DNA of 43,515 bases from Lingula anatina (taxonomy: Eukaryota > Brachiopoda > Lingulata > Lingulida > Lingulidae), in NCBI RefSeq assembly GCF_001039355.2, contig NW_019775547.1, positions 966,001 through 1,009,515 on the forward strand, in the 5' to 3' direction. How positions within the stretch are numbered: the stretch's first letter is position 1; every line of letters begins with the position of its first letter. Of this stretch, positions 24,001 through 36,900 are shown piece after piece. Below the pieces are notes generated by a model. It had not been told where the DNA came from, did no database searches, and was given only the letters and a program-made list of their open reading frames with translations. The translations under genes were made by a program, and so were the position numbers.

Positions 24001-26103
24001 NNNNNNNNNNNNNNNNNNNNNNNNNNNNNNNNNNNNNNNNNNNNNNNNNNNNNNNNNNNNNNNNNNNNNNNNNNNNNNNNNNNNNNNNNNNNNNNNNNNN
24101 NNNNNNNNNNNNNNNNNNNNNNNNNNNNNNNNNNAAATCATTTTGATTTAATTCTCCCCATCACACTTGCAGCTGCCTCTCTGCTCTCTTGAAACTGAAT
24201 TTGAATGCAGTAAATGCCATTCAGCTATGAATTATTTAGCAATCAATTACCATTTCTAGTGTATCTAACATTTGATATCTGTCACATTTGAAAATCAGTA
24301 TAGCCTTTAAGCTGGAACTCCAGTTTCCAATTTTGACAGCATAGCTGGTATAATATTTCCCTGAGATTTCGCAAATTTTTGTCATTATTTAAAGTCAAAT
24401 ATACCAGTATAATTTTTAAAGAAATATTTTTGAAATATTTTAGCAAAGGTGTGATCTCCTAGAATGTGCAGCATACCTAGTTTGGTTTTGACACCAATAT
24501 CACATTCAGCCTTCCTTTGAAATCTTCACGTTGAATCAAATATATTTTGATGATGGAAGAAAATTGTAAAAAAAAACACTTATTTAACATTGGTCTTTTC
24601 AAATACAGATCTTCCTCCAAGCATAATTGCAATGTCAAATATATATGCTGAAAAAGGAATCAATTCAGACTAATCAGCACCCTAATTATTATAATCCAGG
24701 TTCCCTCCAAGACTTCTGGTTACCTGAACAGTCTCCTCAAACCACTGAAAATGTTCCTGGATGAGCACAAAACTACAATAAGTGAGGAAATGTATAGGTC
24801 TTGGGTGATGAAAATCATCTGTGAAATTACTGAACAGTGAGTATTGGTACTATTGGTTATTTGAGTAAGTTTACTTCCCAGTCAGCTAACTCACTTTGCC
24901 ATCTTGGATCTCCATGTACTCTGAATGAGCGGTGGCCAGATCTTTCATCAATAAGTTCTTACTGTGGCTTGATTATTTTCAGTTATCTTAAAAATTCACG
25001 ATCATGGTCTTGTAACAGAGCAGTTATAGACTGTGGTCCAGTCACCTTTCAACTAGGTTCAACCTGAAGCTGGGATGATTGACCCACGCCTTCCCAGCTT
25101 CTGGTTAGGCCTAGCTGAGAGGTGAACTCAGCCGTAGTCAATAATTTTATATTATTAATACAATTTGATTAAAAATGTAAAAGATGTAAAAAAAAAATGT
25201 TGCAGGTCCTCCCAATTCTGTGCTGGTACGAACAAAGTGTTAATTTCATTTCCATTTGTAAATGTTTGCATGTGATTTATCTTATGCAATGTATTTTCAT
25301 TGAAATCTTGCCAGTCTTTTGGCGCTTTTAAGGCAGTCATGACTGGTTGGTTCGGCAGTTTCCCCATGGCTGTATTAGGATGTTGTACAAGGATGAGCCA
25401 TAATATTCTGAAATACCATTGCTTTATGGGTCTGAGCTTGTGTGGGTGCATACTTATGGTACTTCAAAATCCTAACAACAGAATCCGATCAGTCATATTA
25501 CTTTGTTTTAAAAAAAACAACATTTTTACTGCCAATTTCAGATACCATAGCATTGTTACAGATGTGCTTACATCAGTAAAAAAGATGGAAGACAGCCTGA
25601 AACGCTTAAAAAGAAGTAAAACCACGCCAAACTTTGGCTCCAATCAGGGCCCCAGTGATGATGACAAGATTAGGCTACAGATTGCACTGGACGTAGACGA
25701 GTTTGGTAAACAGGTAAACTTGGCAAAATGCCATACTTCATAATGAATGTTCTTTTTTATCAGGATTAAAAGATTCCCTGGAAATGTCATCATGGAAGTT
25801 CTAGAAATTTTTGAAAGTTATGTTTTAGGAGTCTTATTTGGAGCTTAAATATCTGTCTGGATTGGTTGTGGTTAATCCTTTTGTCAATTTCTTAATTAAA
25901 TTTATCTGGATCTTGCTCCCAGGCTTTTGTGTTTATAAGAGAGTCGAGGGTTTTTTCTTTTTCTTTGATTGAGCATATTTTGGCATCACTTCTAGATTGA
26001 AAATCTGGGAATCTGCAAGGACGCCATAGAAGCCTATAAGAAGCTGCATGACCTTGTGGAAAGTGCTCAGAATGCTGCATCTAGCAGCCAGTCTGAAAAA
26101 TGA
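16505..26103 (+). CDS. COG2: Conserved oligomeric Golgi complex subunit 2 (COG2), complete, 18 exons
   Basis: COG2 belongs to lobe A of the COG tethering complex, which catches retrograde vesicles at the Golgi. Exons: 16505-16591, 16831-16992, 17254-17319, 17542-17622, 17861-17967, 18204-18309, 18641-18820, 19111-19235, 19412-19538, 19756-19895, 20095-20156, 20609-20775, 21059-21211, 21522-21597, 21890-22035, 22943-23079 (or 24700-24836), 25542-25713, 25996-26103. All splice sites are GT-AG and the frame holds to TGA, giving about 733 residues; human COG2 has 738. Family signatures: TLCFNKEEF; DFDVDKFVVECR; LINKDYADFVNLSTNLVGMD with following coiled coil (N-terminal COG2 domain); LRTYATIDK; QCGSQASVKRLRAHP; VPRLYRRTN-like IPRLYRRTN; KKMEDSLKRLK; and DDDKIRLQIALDVDEFG near the C-terminus. 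In-frame ATGs at 16505, 16511 and 16514 are all possible starts. Exon 16 appears twice around an N gap. Only one can be used without a frameshift. Confidence 0.93.
18958..19008. repeat. ATT microsatellite in COG2 intron 7
   Basis: About sixteen uninterrupted ATT units, roughly 100 bases upstream of exon 8. Confidence 0.95.
20571..20594. repeat. ATT microsatellite next to COG2 exon 12 acceptor
   Basis: About eight ATT units end 14 bases before the exon 12 acceptor (TTTTCCAG at 20601-20608). Confidence 0.9.
21016..21052. repeat. ATT microsatellite next to COG2 exon 13 acceptor
   Basis: About twelve ATT units end six bases before the exon 13 acceptor AG (21057-21058). The array occupies the position of the polypyrimidine tract. 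Confidence 0.9.
22374..23439 (+). repeat. Left copy of a ~1.06-kb duplicated segment (COG2 intron 15, exon 16, intron 16)
   Basis: This segment matches 24135-25197 almost base for base, with roughly 15-20 scattered substitutions and a few small indels (for example six bases missing from the right copy near 24365). It ends in a run of A at the N gap. The position, directly against the gap, points to overlapping contig ends that were not merged. Confidence 0.85.
23440..24134. other. Assembly gap (695 Ns)
   Basis: Uninterrupted N run inside COG2. Because the sequences on both sides overlap by about 1.06 kb, the gap is probably artificial and the true distance shorter. Confidence 0.95.
24135..25197 (+). 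repeat. Right copy of the duplicated COG2 segment, with second exon 16 (24700-24836)
   Basis: It starts exactly at the end of the N run and carries a second exon 16 with intact splice sites. The exon differs from the left copy by a silent ATT to ATC change. Exon 16 is 137 bases long, so using both copies would shift the frame. The right copy runs without a break into the intron leading to exon 17, so it is the one continuous with the 3' half of the gene. Confidence 0.85.
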
Positions 26104-26688
26104 TATGCTCGCTCTGTGGTCAATGAAAACTACAATATTATTTATCCAAAACTAATCAGTGGTAAGAAGAGGAGAGTTGTCTCCATCTGTGGTTATTTTT
26201 TGTAAAAGCAAGTAAAAGTTGTATAACTTGTTATTTTCTGTTTATGAAATGTGGAAGGAAGTGTGGTTAATACAGTTCACTAAAATATATTATGAAGTAC
26301 AAGACTTGTGTAATGTAAAATTTTGGGTTTTGAGGTGTGGTGGCAGAATTGACCAAGACACGACTTTCTCACAAAAGCACCCTGCTTTGAGGTGAAGCAT
26401 TAAAATAGACTGAATGGTGTAAAAAAAATTTCTCAACAGTTTAGATAATATTTTCCTCTTCCTTAATGAATCCATTTATTTTGAAACATTATATAACAGT
26501 TAAACATAAAACATATTAAATAACAGAAAATAATGGGGTTTGTAGAATTTAGTCCTGCAATTATGTATTCTAACTACTGTTAGTCATGAAATCTAGTGGG
26601 TTATTGGTGGTATACAGAATTGATGTACAGTTGGGGTAATTACATATGAACATAATGTACATATTGAACTGTCTGTGATATCAGATTC

Positions 26689-26694
26689 AATAAA
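26689..26694 (+). terminator. COG2 polyadenylation signal
   Basis: Canonical AATAAA 586 bases after the COG2 stop codon, followed within 30-60 bases by GT-rich sequence (GGTTTTGGGTCGCGTT at 26713 onwards). A second AATAAA lies near 26785. Confidence 0.65.
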
Positions 26695-28541
26695 GTGAGG
26701 GATGCAACTATGGTTTTGGGTCGCGTTATATTTCTCTCTGCGTGTTCATGTCATGTTTACCCCAGTCTTTAGTTTTTTAAAAACAATAAAGCGACAAATC
26801 AGTAAATATTGTCATCTTACTGACTCAGTTTAAATAGCTCAAAATGTAGAAGAATATTCATATCTTTTTTTTATACATATATTGCTGCAAAAGTAAGTGA
26901 TCAACTGATCCCAACACAAATGAAATATATTAACATTTGTAGGAAATGCAATTAATATCCAAGTGCTCAACTGAGCACATCTTAAATATAAGAATAACTT
27001 AATTATAGATCAAAAGAAACATATGACAAAATGAAGTATTTATACATTAATACTGGTTTGAGACTAGCAAGGAGCATAACAACTAGTAGCTGTGTCAGAA
27101 AAGTTTTTTCTAGTTTGTGCAATATACGTTACAATGTATATAAAACAAAGTGAACAATATTAAACAACATGCAGTTGATAAGAATTCAATTATGTTATAA
27201 AACAAAATCCACTATGACCTAGGAATATAACCCAGGTATATATCCAAAGAGACAGATAAAAAGTTGAAACTGTGTGGTCATTAAGTATACGATTCTTTAT
27301 ATGCACTTCATCAAAGCAATGTTCTTAACAAAGCAGATAATACAAGTAGAATACCCTGTCTCTTGGAGATCACAATCTATCTCCAACTGCAGTGATACAC
27401 ATGGATGGTCAGTTTGTAGAATTAACAATAAACTTGTTCAAATTTGTGGCCATCTTGGTCCCACTAGTAGTGCATTTGAGATACACTTATATTGAAGTCC
27501 CTACTTATGTCTGATCCAAAATACAACTAAATAAATCTTAAGCACCATCTTGGGTCATCCATAATGTAAACTAGATACAACTGCAAAATTGTTTCATGTG
27601 AAACTAGATTTACAAAGAGGAAAGCAAAACTGTCTTGCTAACTTTAAACTTAATTCACCCGGCCACCCCTTTTAATCGCATTTTAGGTCCACAGTTTTTT
27701 AAAGTTATCAAGTGGAGATACAATGTTAATTTACTGACATCAAAACAGATTATCTCAAGTATTATAATATCTTGTACAATTCTCATAGTAATGGCAAGGC
27801 AAGAAAGCAAACATTTTGCCAGGTAATGTGCAGTTACTCATGAATTTTTGATCTACATTGGTGTCCGTGTTTATAATTATGTCATTATTCCAATCCAAGA
27901 CATTGTGTTATGAACAAAAAAAAAACAAAAACGATTAAAAAGGGTGGTCTACTTTTCTTAACATAGGCTGAATGGACAACTACTTAACCAAATGGACATG
28001 TCAAATATTTGTTCTTTGAAACTGTAATAAGCCTATCAACCAGTTTATCTGAAATTTGACAGCCAGGTTCCAGCTGCATGGCTGTGGCGTGATCATTTAT
28101 ACCATCCGGCATTAAGAGCAGAAAAACAACAAAAAAAAAAATATGGATTCACCTGACACTTACATTAACCGACTTAAGCATATCAGGCATAACACATAAC
28201 CTTTACATAGAAATAATACTGAATTATTGATTGAAATTCTCACAAGTAGAAATTCACTGAGATTCTATTCGCAATCAGAATATCATCTTATGCTGTGCTA
28301 TACTACATTTACGAAAAATTGCTGCTCTTGTTCCCCTACAAAATGTAAACAGTATGCACCACCCAAAGGGGAGACCAATAAATAATTTTGCATGTCCAAA
28401 TGAAAACCAGTGTTCTCTTTTTTTTTCTGTAGCAATATTGGCTTGATTCGTACATTAGGTAACAACTAATAAACTAACAATAAATAAATAAACAACTAAT
28501 AAACATAACATAACATTTGTCAACAACAAAATATTTGAAAA

Positions 28542-28641
28542 TGGTGAAACAAAAGTGAGCAGACTTCCTGCTCTAAATACTAAATGTGTAGTGGTGAAAC
28601 AAAAGTGAGCAGAACTACTGCTCTAAATACTAAATAAGTAG
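28542..28641. repeat. 50-bp tandem duplication
   Basis: Two adjacent copies starting TGGTGAAACAAAAGTGAGCA at 28542 and 28592 differ at only a few positions. Confidence 0.85.
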
Positions 28642-30102
28642 AACTTTCCACTCCTGTTCAAAAAGTCTATGTGGAAAATTTGCTCCTTAAACTCACATAT
28701 CCCGTTTAATCTACATGCCTTCGCTATGTGTTACTTTTATCCCTAAGAAACAAACATAATAAAATGTCTTTGACTCTTGGACTTGCTTTTAGTGTCAGAG
28801 ATTCAATAATGCTTCTAAATAAAAATTAACCAAAATGACCATGAAACTATAACATATTATCAAACATGGCATTGTAACAATTCCATTTTAAAGAGTTTAA
28901 ATAACAAAGTTTGTGTAATGATATAACTGTTACCAAATTCTGATGTGCATGAATAACAAAACTGTAAAAAATTGTACATGACAAAACTTTCAAGCTGCAT
29001 TCCCAATGCAGTTTCGACATACTAACTAAAGTAATTACATTGAGTGGATTGAAGAAACAACTTAAAAATTGCTCAAAAACTGCCTACTACTATTCAATGA
29101 AATGTCACTTAATACTACTATATAAATCTGGCATAAATGAAAAAGTTTTGATCAGTGTCTTTAATAACTATTACAACCATATGGCAGTCATTACAAAAAA
29201 GACCCGTTAAAAAATGCATGTCAAAATTCAGTATTTTGTAATCTCTTCACTTCCGGACTGTCACAGCAAATAATGCATTTTTAATCCAAATAATACATTT
29301 CCAGTCTGGATGAAGCGACATCCAATACCACTTAAAACCATTCAAGAACATTTTGATAAAGTTGTTTCCAAATTCAAAAAGACAGTTGACTGATCTTCAA
29401 TGCTGTGTTTGAAATTCAAAGTTACAACAAAGGGAAATGTCTAGCCAAGAAAAGTGTGATGGTCCAATTGCCACTGAGGGCTAATATAACAGATAATTTT
29501 CAGACAATGGAGACAAACTTCAAGCAGAAGTCAAGCAATATATCATAATAGTAAAAGACACCAAGGTCAGTGTGCAAGTGTACAGAAAACTGTCATCATC
29601 CATTGATGAAACAGGAATTCTGGCACTGCATTCTAGCAACATAATTTTTGTACTAAGAACCACAGGGTGTTGCAATGATGTACAGAGACAAATGTTTGTC
29701 AGAAACAGAACAATTTAGCAGCATAAAGTGTTATTTAAGTGAATAATAGTGGATAATTTTCAAGGCAAAATCAAATTCACTCAAAAGACATTTTTTAAAC
29801 AAAATTTCATTCATTTGTTCACTAGCTTTCCAGAATAGGTGTCTGAAAAGTCTATTTGACAAATCTTCATGAACACAAGGTTCCTCCATTTCTCACAGAT
29901 TTATCGAAAGCTGCACATATATTAGCACCATTTCTTCTTGCAAGTCAAGTTAAACCATCTAACAAAAGCTATCTACAGTCTGGCAGTCTACATGAAGTTT
30001 CTCATTATGTGACCTTCAAAAACTACTCTGTACCAGAATAATGTTGGAATGCTGATGAAAACAAATACTTAATCACATTTCATGTCAGTGCTGGGGCCCC
30101 CA

Positions 30103-30974
30103 TCACTGCGACACTGCAGAATTTGAGCTACATGTTGATGCCTTCCTCTCTTCTGCCAAAGTATATTCCACCGCAGCCAGCTGCAACTTGGAATCTTTGG
30201 GATCCTTGTTTGAGACAGTCCTCTGAGGGGTCCAGCTTCTCCTATCTCTCCGTAACAAACTATCCTCTCTCAGTTGAGCATGCTCCTTTCCAACCCTCTG
30301 GGCAGCCACTGTGGCCACCATATCAATAGTAGTATATTCTGTCATGCAGGTTTTCTGAGAAGGGCGGCGCAGGACAGCCCCAGTGTGTGTAAGATCAATC
30401 TCTGCATAGTTCAACATGGGATTGGACTGTTCTGAGGGCTGGGGCAGCACTGGGGATGATGGAGGGCTGAGGTCAACATTCATATAGACTGCTCTAGGAG
30501 AGGCCACATTCACATAGATAGCCTTAGGTGAGTCCAGCTTGTTGTCATACTGGACATAATAATGACTAGGGGAGTGAGAAAAAGGCTGTGGATCTCCCCT
30601 GCTATGATTTGGGCTGCTCTGTATGCTCACCTTGGTAGGGGACCCAGGCTGGGCCAAGTCAAAGGTGAACACAGAAGTTGGGGTTAAAGCAGGAGATCTG
30701 GGGCTCCGTGCAGGACTTCCCAAAACGGGGCTCTTAGAATCAGCTAAAAGGCGTTTTCTGTCGACTGTCTGGTATTCTTTTCCAAAACGAGGTCTAAGAG
30801 TTGTAGAAGCGGGGCTGCTCCTGACACTGTCCTTGCTGCCCTGCTGTTTGTTATCGGTGCTGCTGCCATTAGTAAGATCGGAAACAGTTCCTTCCTTTGT
30901 TTGGGATTCCTTCTTTTTCACTGGAGACTTGCATCTTGCCTGGCCACTATCAGAACTCTTCTTAGCAGATTTGT
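30103..30974 (-). CDS. IRS last coding exon
   Basis: This 872-base exon ends in TGA at 30103-30105. It starts after a TTGACAG acceptor and opens with a Lys/Ser-rich region (KSAKKSS). Four or more SP/TP proline-directed sites lie at about 30680-30760. Tyrosine motifs follow in order: YYVQYD, AIYVNV, AVYMNV, LNYAEIDL, TEYTTID and VEYTLAEE. The spacing of the repeated YVNV/YMNV pair (about ten residues) mirrors the YVNI pair in the large exon. Confidence 0.85.
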
Positions 30975-33900
30975 CTGTCAATAAAAAAAAGTAATAAAGG
31001 TTAATATCTAGCTAAGTTAGAGGGCAATTACTACCAAAGAAACACATTTTAAGCTGTGCATTTCTTTTAGCCATGCGTTTGCAGACCTTAGATTCCACTA
31101 TGAAAAATCTGTAACAAATCCATTAAGGCATGATATCAATAAAATAGCCTGGGTTATGTGAAAACAACAAAATTACAGTTTTTCATGGGCGCACCAAGAA
31201 GCACTGTATTTTTTGCTATGAAACTATGGCATGCTGTAAAATGAAGATGTAAGCAATGGTAACAATCTGCAGGACTACAGAAAAAAAAATCCTGTACATT
31301 AAATGGTAAAACTGATAGATTGAAAAACCCCTAAATTAGATCTGCATTCAATAGCAGGAATAGACAGGAACAAATTGGTTTAAGAGTCCACCATATGATC
31401 CCAAATTAAGTAAGAGGGGTAAAATGGGTGTTCTTCTATCGCTGTTATCATTATCACTACTCCTTTCCAAAAACACTGCAGCTTCAATAGCCACCATCAC
31501 TGCATTCAGCTAGTGGTGTTCAATAACCAGGCACAAAAGGCATATAGCATTGAGCAGCAACTTACAATGCAGCATGTACACTACTTTCAGGGACATTTCA
31601 AGTGTTTGAGAAAACTAGTAAAACAAAAGAGCAGTTACCCATGAACTACAACACGGCTGGCTCTGTTTTTGTCTGTTTTGCCTTTTTTCAAGATCAAAAA
31701 GACATCAAAACTGATTTCCAGCCGTATATACTGCCCATTCTAGTTTAATATTTGGAACTTCCTGTTATCAGTTTGAAATGTGTAGAAAAAGTTTGATCTG
31801 TTAGATTTTGACAAAAGCTTTTGTTGCAAATTCTTGATTCCAGTTGCAAGAAAGATTGGAAAAAAAAGCCTGGGTTCAAATATATGCTGATAAATTCTGA
31901 AATACACCTTTAAAGTAATTCGAACATGTGTTAGTATTACCAAACAATTTTTGTGCTCAATGAAAAAGATGATAAAAATATCAACTATCTAAAATAAAAC
32001 TCGATACAAAGGGTCCAGGTTATCATTATTATAGTATTGTAGTCAAATAGCCAATGCTAACTACTTAAAAATCAAGGTGCCTTGAGAGACAAAAAGATCA
32101 AATGAATCTGAAATATTTTTTATACAAAAGGACGGGTTACGTTAGATAAGGAAGTACACAACAGAACCACGGTATTAGCAAATCAAGAGTACCTTTCAAT
32201 CAACCCAATTATTCTTAATGCTGTTTGATCAGTGCTAATGGGTTTTATGAAACTGACCCAAGAAATTCAAGAGCAAGAAATCCATGAGAAAATCAATATG
32301 GTTAACTGTACTAAAATTCATGAAATAGTTTTAGCTGTCACTTAAAATATTAAACATCTAGTCATTCATTGTTCATTCAACTTACATATACATTAATAAT
32401 TTCATTTCTAAAAGTTGTGTGGTATCTTTAATACAACTCATTATCCTTAGCTGAAATTGCACAGAATGACTTTTCTACCAACCTCATTTTCTCCTACACA
32501 GTTTTTAAAGAACCTTAAATCATCTTAGTAACAAAGCATTTAAGTCACACTTCTTGGTAGCTATGGCATTTTTATATAAGTACTTGAATGACGCAGAGCT
32601 TTCTCAATGTCATAAGCTAGACAGGCTATCTTCAATCAACAACCTAATGAAAATGTCTGGAAAACCATTAGACTTTGTATGTGCGTGCGTGTGTGAAAAC
32701 GTGGATGCAGAGCATGCAAGTTCAAAAAAGAAGAGACTTAAATATATTCGATTCAATGCAAAGAAGTTCAAGTACTTAGGCAAAATTGATCTGGTTGATT
32801 AAAAGCAAAACAAGTATAACGAGACAGGCCAGGACTAAAACCATGAGTACTCATTCTAAATTTTAGCAGGCTAAAAATAAGAGTTTTTTCTAATGCAGTT
32901 AATCAACTATATCACAGCAATCTTTGATTTACCCACTCTTTGATTTTAGAAAGCTTTAGATTTTTTTCTTGGTATGAAATTTACGTCCTGATATTAAAGA
33001 AATGTTGAAAATTCAAGGCTACTTCATATAAATGGACTCTCCTGCATAACCATATGTTACTGACTCTATCAATATTTGCTGGTCAAAGGAAGAAAACAGA
33101 CTAATCTGATGCTACGGATATGAAGAGAAACCTAATATGCCACAAAGGCTCCAATAAAAACAAATACAATTTGAACTTCCAAGAACTAAAACCCAAAGGT
33201 AATAAAGAGGATACCTGGCAAACGGCAGTGGAATAATAATGCTTTGTTTTGCTTCCAAGAACCAAGGAATAACACAAAGCTTCAAACTGGATTCCAATTA
33301 AAGGAAACCTATATGAGATTTTCAGAAAAAAAAATTAAAGCAATTTTCTCCTACAAATGAATAATTATTTGACCAGCCCATTTGGATTTTATGTTTAATT
33401 CTACTTTTAATTTACTAATCTACTTGTAAATGACTGGCCAGTATCAGTTTGGTAAATGGGAGAAATTCACAATACAAATTCACCACAGGAAAAACCCTTA
33501 ATACTCCTCGCCTGCTCTTAAATCACATACTCTGTAGATTTGACATTTTCTCTCCTAAAAAATTAAAAATAAAATACAACCAACCCTGACATTTAACTCC
33601 AATGCTTCTTTAAGGTACATACAATGCCTTTTGGTAATTCTCTTAGTTATACTACTTGAAACTATATGCTGGCATTTGGTCAGTTTTTGTGACAAAAAAT
33701 TGACTTTGTATGCATCTTTAAACTTCTTGTGCTTAAAAAAAAGAAATTTCATCTATCAACACTGTACCTGCACTAAAAAGTTACAGATAACAACCACATA
33801 GTTCTCAGTAGAAATTACTAGTAAGCTTCTTACAATGGTAACTCTTTAAATCTGGAAAATATATAAGATGGCTCAACTGTAACGTGAATAATACTAGTAC

Positions 33901-36900
33901 ATCATTACACCAGTTATTAAGATATGTAAGATACTTCAGAGGGGAAGAAACTTCCTTTTATCATAAAAAATGCCTGCAAAAGGCATGACAGTGTCTGTTC
34001 ATAAAAATAAAATCTAAAATCTATGAATTAATAAAAAATATTACATGGAAGGGGAATCATCAAATCAGCAATTTTTCAAGCAAGATATGTGAGATTGGGA
34101 GAAGAGTGGGGTCAGAAAAATAAATGACAGACTAGCAAGTGCCAAGAACTAAGAAATGAAAACAGACAGAATTTATCCACAGATTTTTTTTTTAAATTAT
34201 ATTTTGTTTTTTCAATTTGCAAATAGCACCAACTCACCATGTTTAGGGTGTCACTTTTGCATTGCTTTCTATGACGACGTAAAGTTTCATATTTTTTGCT
34301 TAAAAAATAACCCTAATTCTGGCACTTTCTTTAATCTTTTGGGATATCATACACTGCTGTTAGCCTATTTTTAGGCTATCTCTGTTTATGTCAATTACAT
34401 TCAGTACACCTTTCTTCAGCATGCATTTGTTTCTTGCAAATAAATACGTCAACATATATGAGATAAATCAAACCAAAATATTATGTAAAAAATCTACACG
34501 GACAAAGTCTTTAAAGGGATAACAATTGTTCATTTTGGCCAAAAAATGAATTTTCCTGGGGGTAAACACCAATTTTCCATACTTACTAATGCTTAATTAA
34601 TCCATTCTCACATTCAAAGTTAGTCCCTGTTTTTTTTTTTCTAAAAAGTTGGTCTGTAGTAATATTCTCTCAAGAGATTATTACAGAGTGTAGCCATCTA
34701 TGTAGGTCACATGATGTGATGGCAAGCACAAATCCCAGAATAATTGCATTAACTGCCATTTTAGTGGCAACATAGAATTTATTATATTTCTATGAGTTGT
34801 TTACATTAAATTTATTGTGAAATATGGACATCTTAAGAACAGTTGTTATCCCTTTAAGTTGCGAATTTCTGTATGTCATGAAAAACTAGTGAAATCCAAG
34901 TAGTGAACACATATTGTAAACTATGACCATGCTACAGAAGTGCTAAGACATAAGAAGATAATATCATTCATCACACTCACACCTCAAAGAAAATGTCCTA
35001 AGATCACAAATGCAGCAGGATGCTAAGAACAATCAAATCATATTATATGCTTGCTCATGAAACATGCTTGTTCATGGAATCAAACTATGATTGGACATGG
35101 AAGGCAATCAATTCTCATCTAACATCTAGCGTGCTGGGAAAACTAACCAGAGCCTAAGAAGAGGCAAAGCAACACTGAGACAGCGTACAGTAATATATAC
35201 AAGTATATATCAGTGAAATCAATGGATTGGAAACAAAGCTGCTCAGTCTCATATTGTGTAGTATCTGGAATCACCTTTAACTGCATTCAGCTGGTGCTTG
35301 CTTACACACACATGAATGTGTGCACGCACACTCACACACACACACAGCTCTATCTACTGCTCATGGGGCTGACCCGTAAATTAAAAAATAATAATTACTT
35401 CTTATTCCTTTTCATTGAAAAAGCATAATAATAATAATAATTCAATATAGGCAAGAAAATGAGCTTTCTTGCCATCTGGTTTGAAAAAAATGTTAAATGC
35501 TTCAGAATTGTATTTGATCCATTGGTTGCATAATTGGGCACTAATAATTCTCCATCTACATCCATCCATGGCAATATTTTATTTCTGACAAATATCTTGG
35601 ATAAGCACAAGAGCTATAAAAGATGGGGTTTAAATAAGTATACCACCTTCAGTAAATAAAAGTTATAACTGGGTCAACAACCAAACTACATATGGTTTGC
35701 TTTCAGTAGAATGGTCGACGTAACAACAACACAACAAATTTTCTCTTGATAAAGACAGATTTGGTGGAAACATTGTTGTGACATCACTCCCTGGTATTTC
35801 ACATAAACATCTTTGTGGCTGATCACTGTGAATCACAAATTGAAAAACCAAATTATATACACACATATCAGACTCTTTGAAAGAGAGAAATATCACTCTA
35901 CCTGATCATGCATGGACAACAAGAGACTGATGCTATTCTTGTTGCTATATTTTGAAATTGACATTTACATTGAAGGAAAAATCTTACTTAATCAAATCAA
36001 GTTTCTTTAACAAATGAACACAGAAAAAATGCACCCAAAAAATGAAACATCAATTTAGGATTTGCATGGCTTTAGTAAGCATAGTTTTCTACAGTGTTTT
36101 TACCTTCCAACCTTGCTCTTGACCCTTTAATATGTAACCTTGACCTTTGACATAGTCTATAACCTTGACCAATCTATAACCTTGATCATTTGAGATATTG
36201 TATAAAATGATACTGCTGTGTTAACAAAGTATGTTGATCTGTAATCTGAGCTGTTTTCATGATATTCCAAGTGTGCAAAGGCATATTTACACAACTCTGG
36301 CAGCTTAGAAACAATTTCTAAATGAGCTTTTATAAGTTAATAAGTAGGACACCGTATATGGTTCGAACTTCCAACTATTTCAATGATATTCCTATAAAAA
36401 CAACAAAGCATTGGCGGTAATTTTGAACTCTGACTAGAAATAAGACTTACCATGAGTGAGTTTGAGTGGGAAATTAAACATGCCTCAATGGGTAAAAAGT
36501 GGATCAGATTCAGTTGAAAAACCTTTGCTGACATTTTCATCCAACCTCAGCCATTCATTTGCTGGCCTAATATGGTTNTTTTTTTCTTCTTTTTTTTTTT
36601 TACATATCTAGCTAAGTCGCAAACTGTGTAGTACTTGCCAAATATTAAGAAAGCATTTTATCATAATTAAAAACAGAGAATTATATAGTGTTGAGATCAA
36701 AGGTTAAGAGAATAGCTCTCTTTTAGTGCTAAGTGTGCTCACTGCAAGTGTGTGCTATTACTCATTTAAAGTGAAGCATCACTGGTTTTCTAACTGCAGT
36801 CATTATTATGACACATTTTAGTGCTGAGAGAGAGAGAGAGAGAGAGAAGGAAAGAATTCTACTCTTTTGTCTACCAAACACATCTTTCCAATGGCACAGA

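Larger units (their letters stand above)
26104..30102. other. Convergent intergenic region / 3' UTRs of COG2 and IRS
   Basis: COG2 (plus) and the insulin receptor substrate gene (minus) end towards each other. COG2 has a clear AATAAA at 26689-26694. For the opposite strand, the nearest canonical AATAAA I noticed is at 26474-26479. The IRS 3' UTR may therefore be long and overlap the COG2 3' end, or use a variant signal; this is inference. No open frame here looks coding. A 50-base tandem duplication lies at 28542-28641. Confidence 0.55.

Noticed and set aside
23398-24151. 247-codon open frames on both strands
   Set aside because: They run through the N gap and contain no sequence.
24700-24836. 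Second COG2 exon 16 as a genuine alternative exon
   Set aside because: It encodes the same residues as 22943-23079, its length would break the frame if both were used, and its duplicated flank ends exactly at an N gap. An assembly overlap is simpler.
30623-30994. Plus-strand open frame opposite the IRS last exon
   Set aside because: A shadow of the Ser/Pro-rich coding strand, without domains or splice support. The same holds for plus-strand frames in 40199-42662.
32554-32802. 82-codon plus-strand frame in the IRS intron as a gene or exon
   Set aside because: No recognisable domain, wrong strand for IRS, no splice context, and a composition like the surrounding intron.
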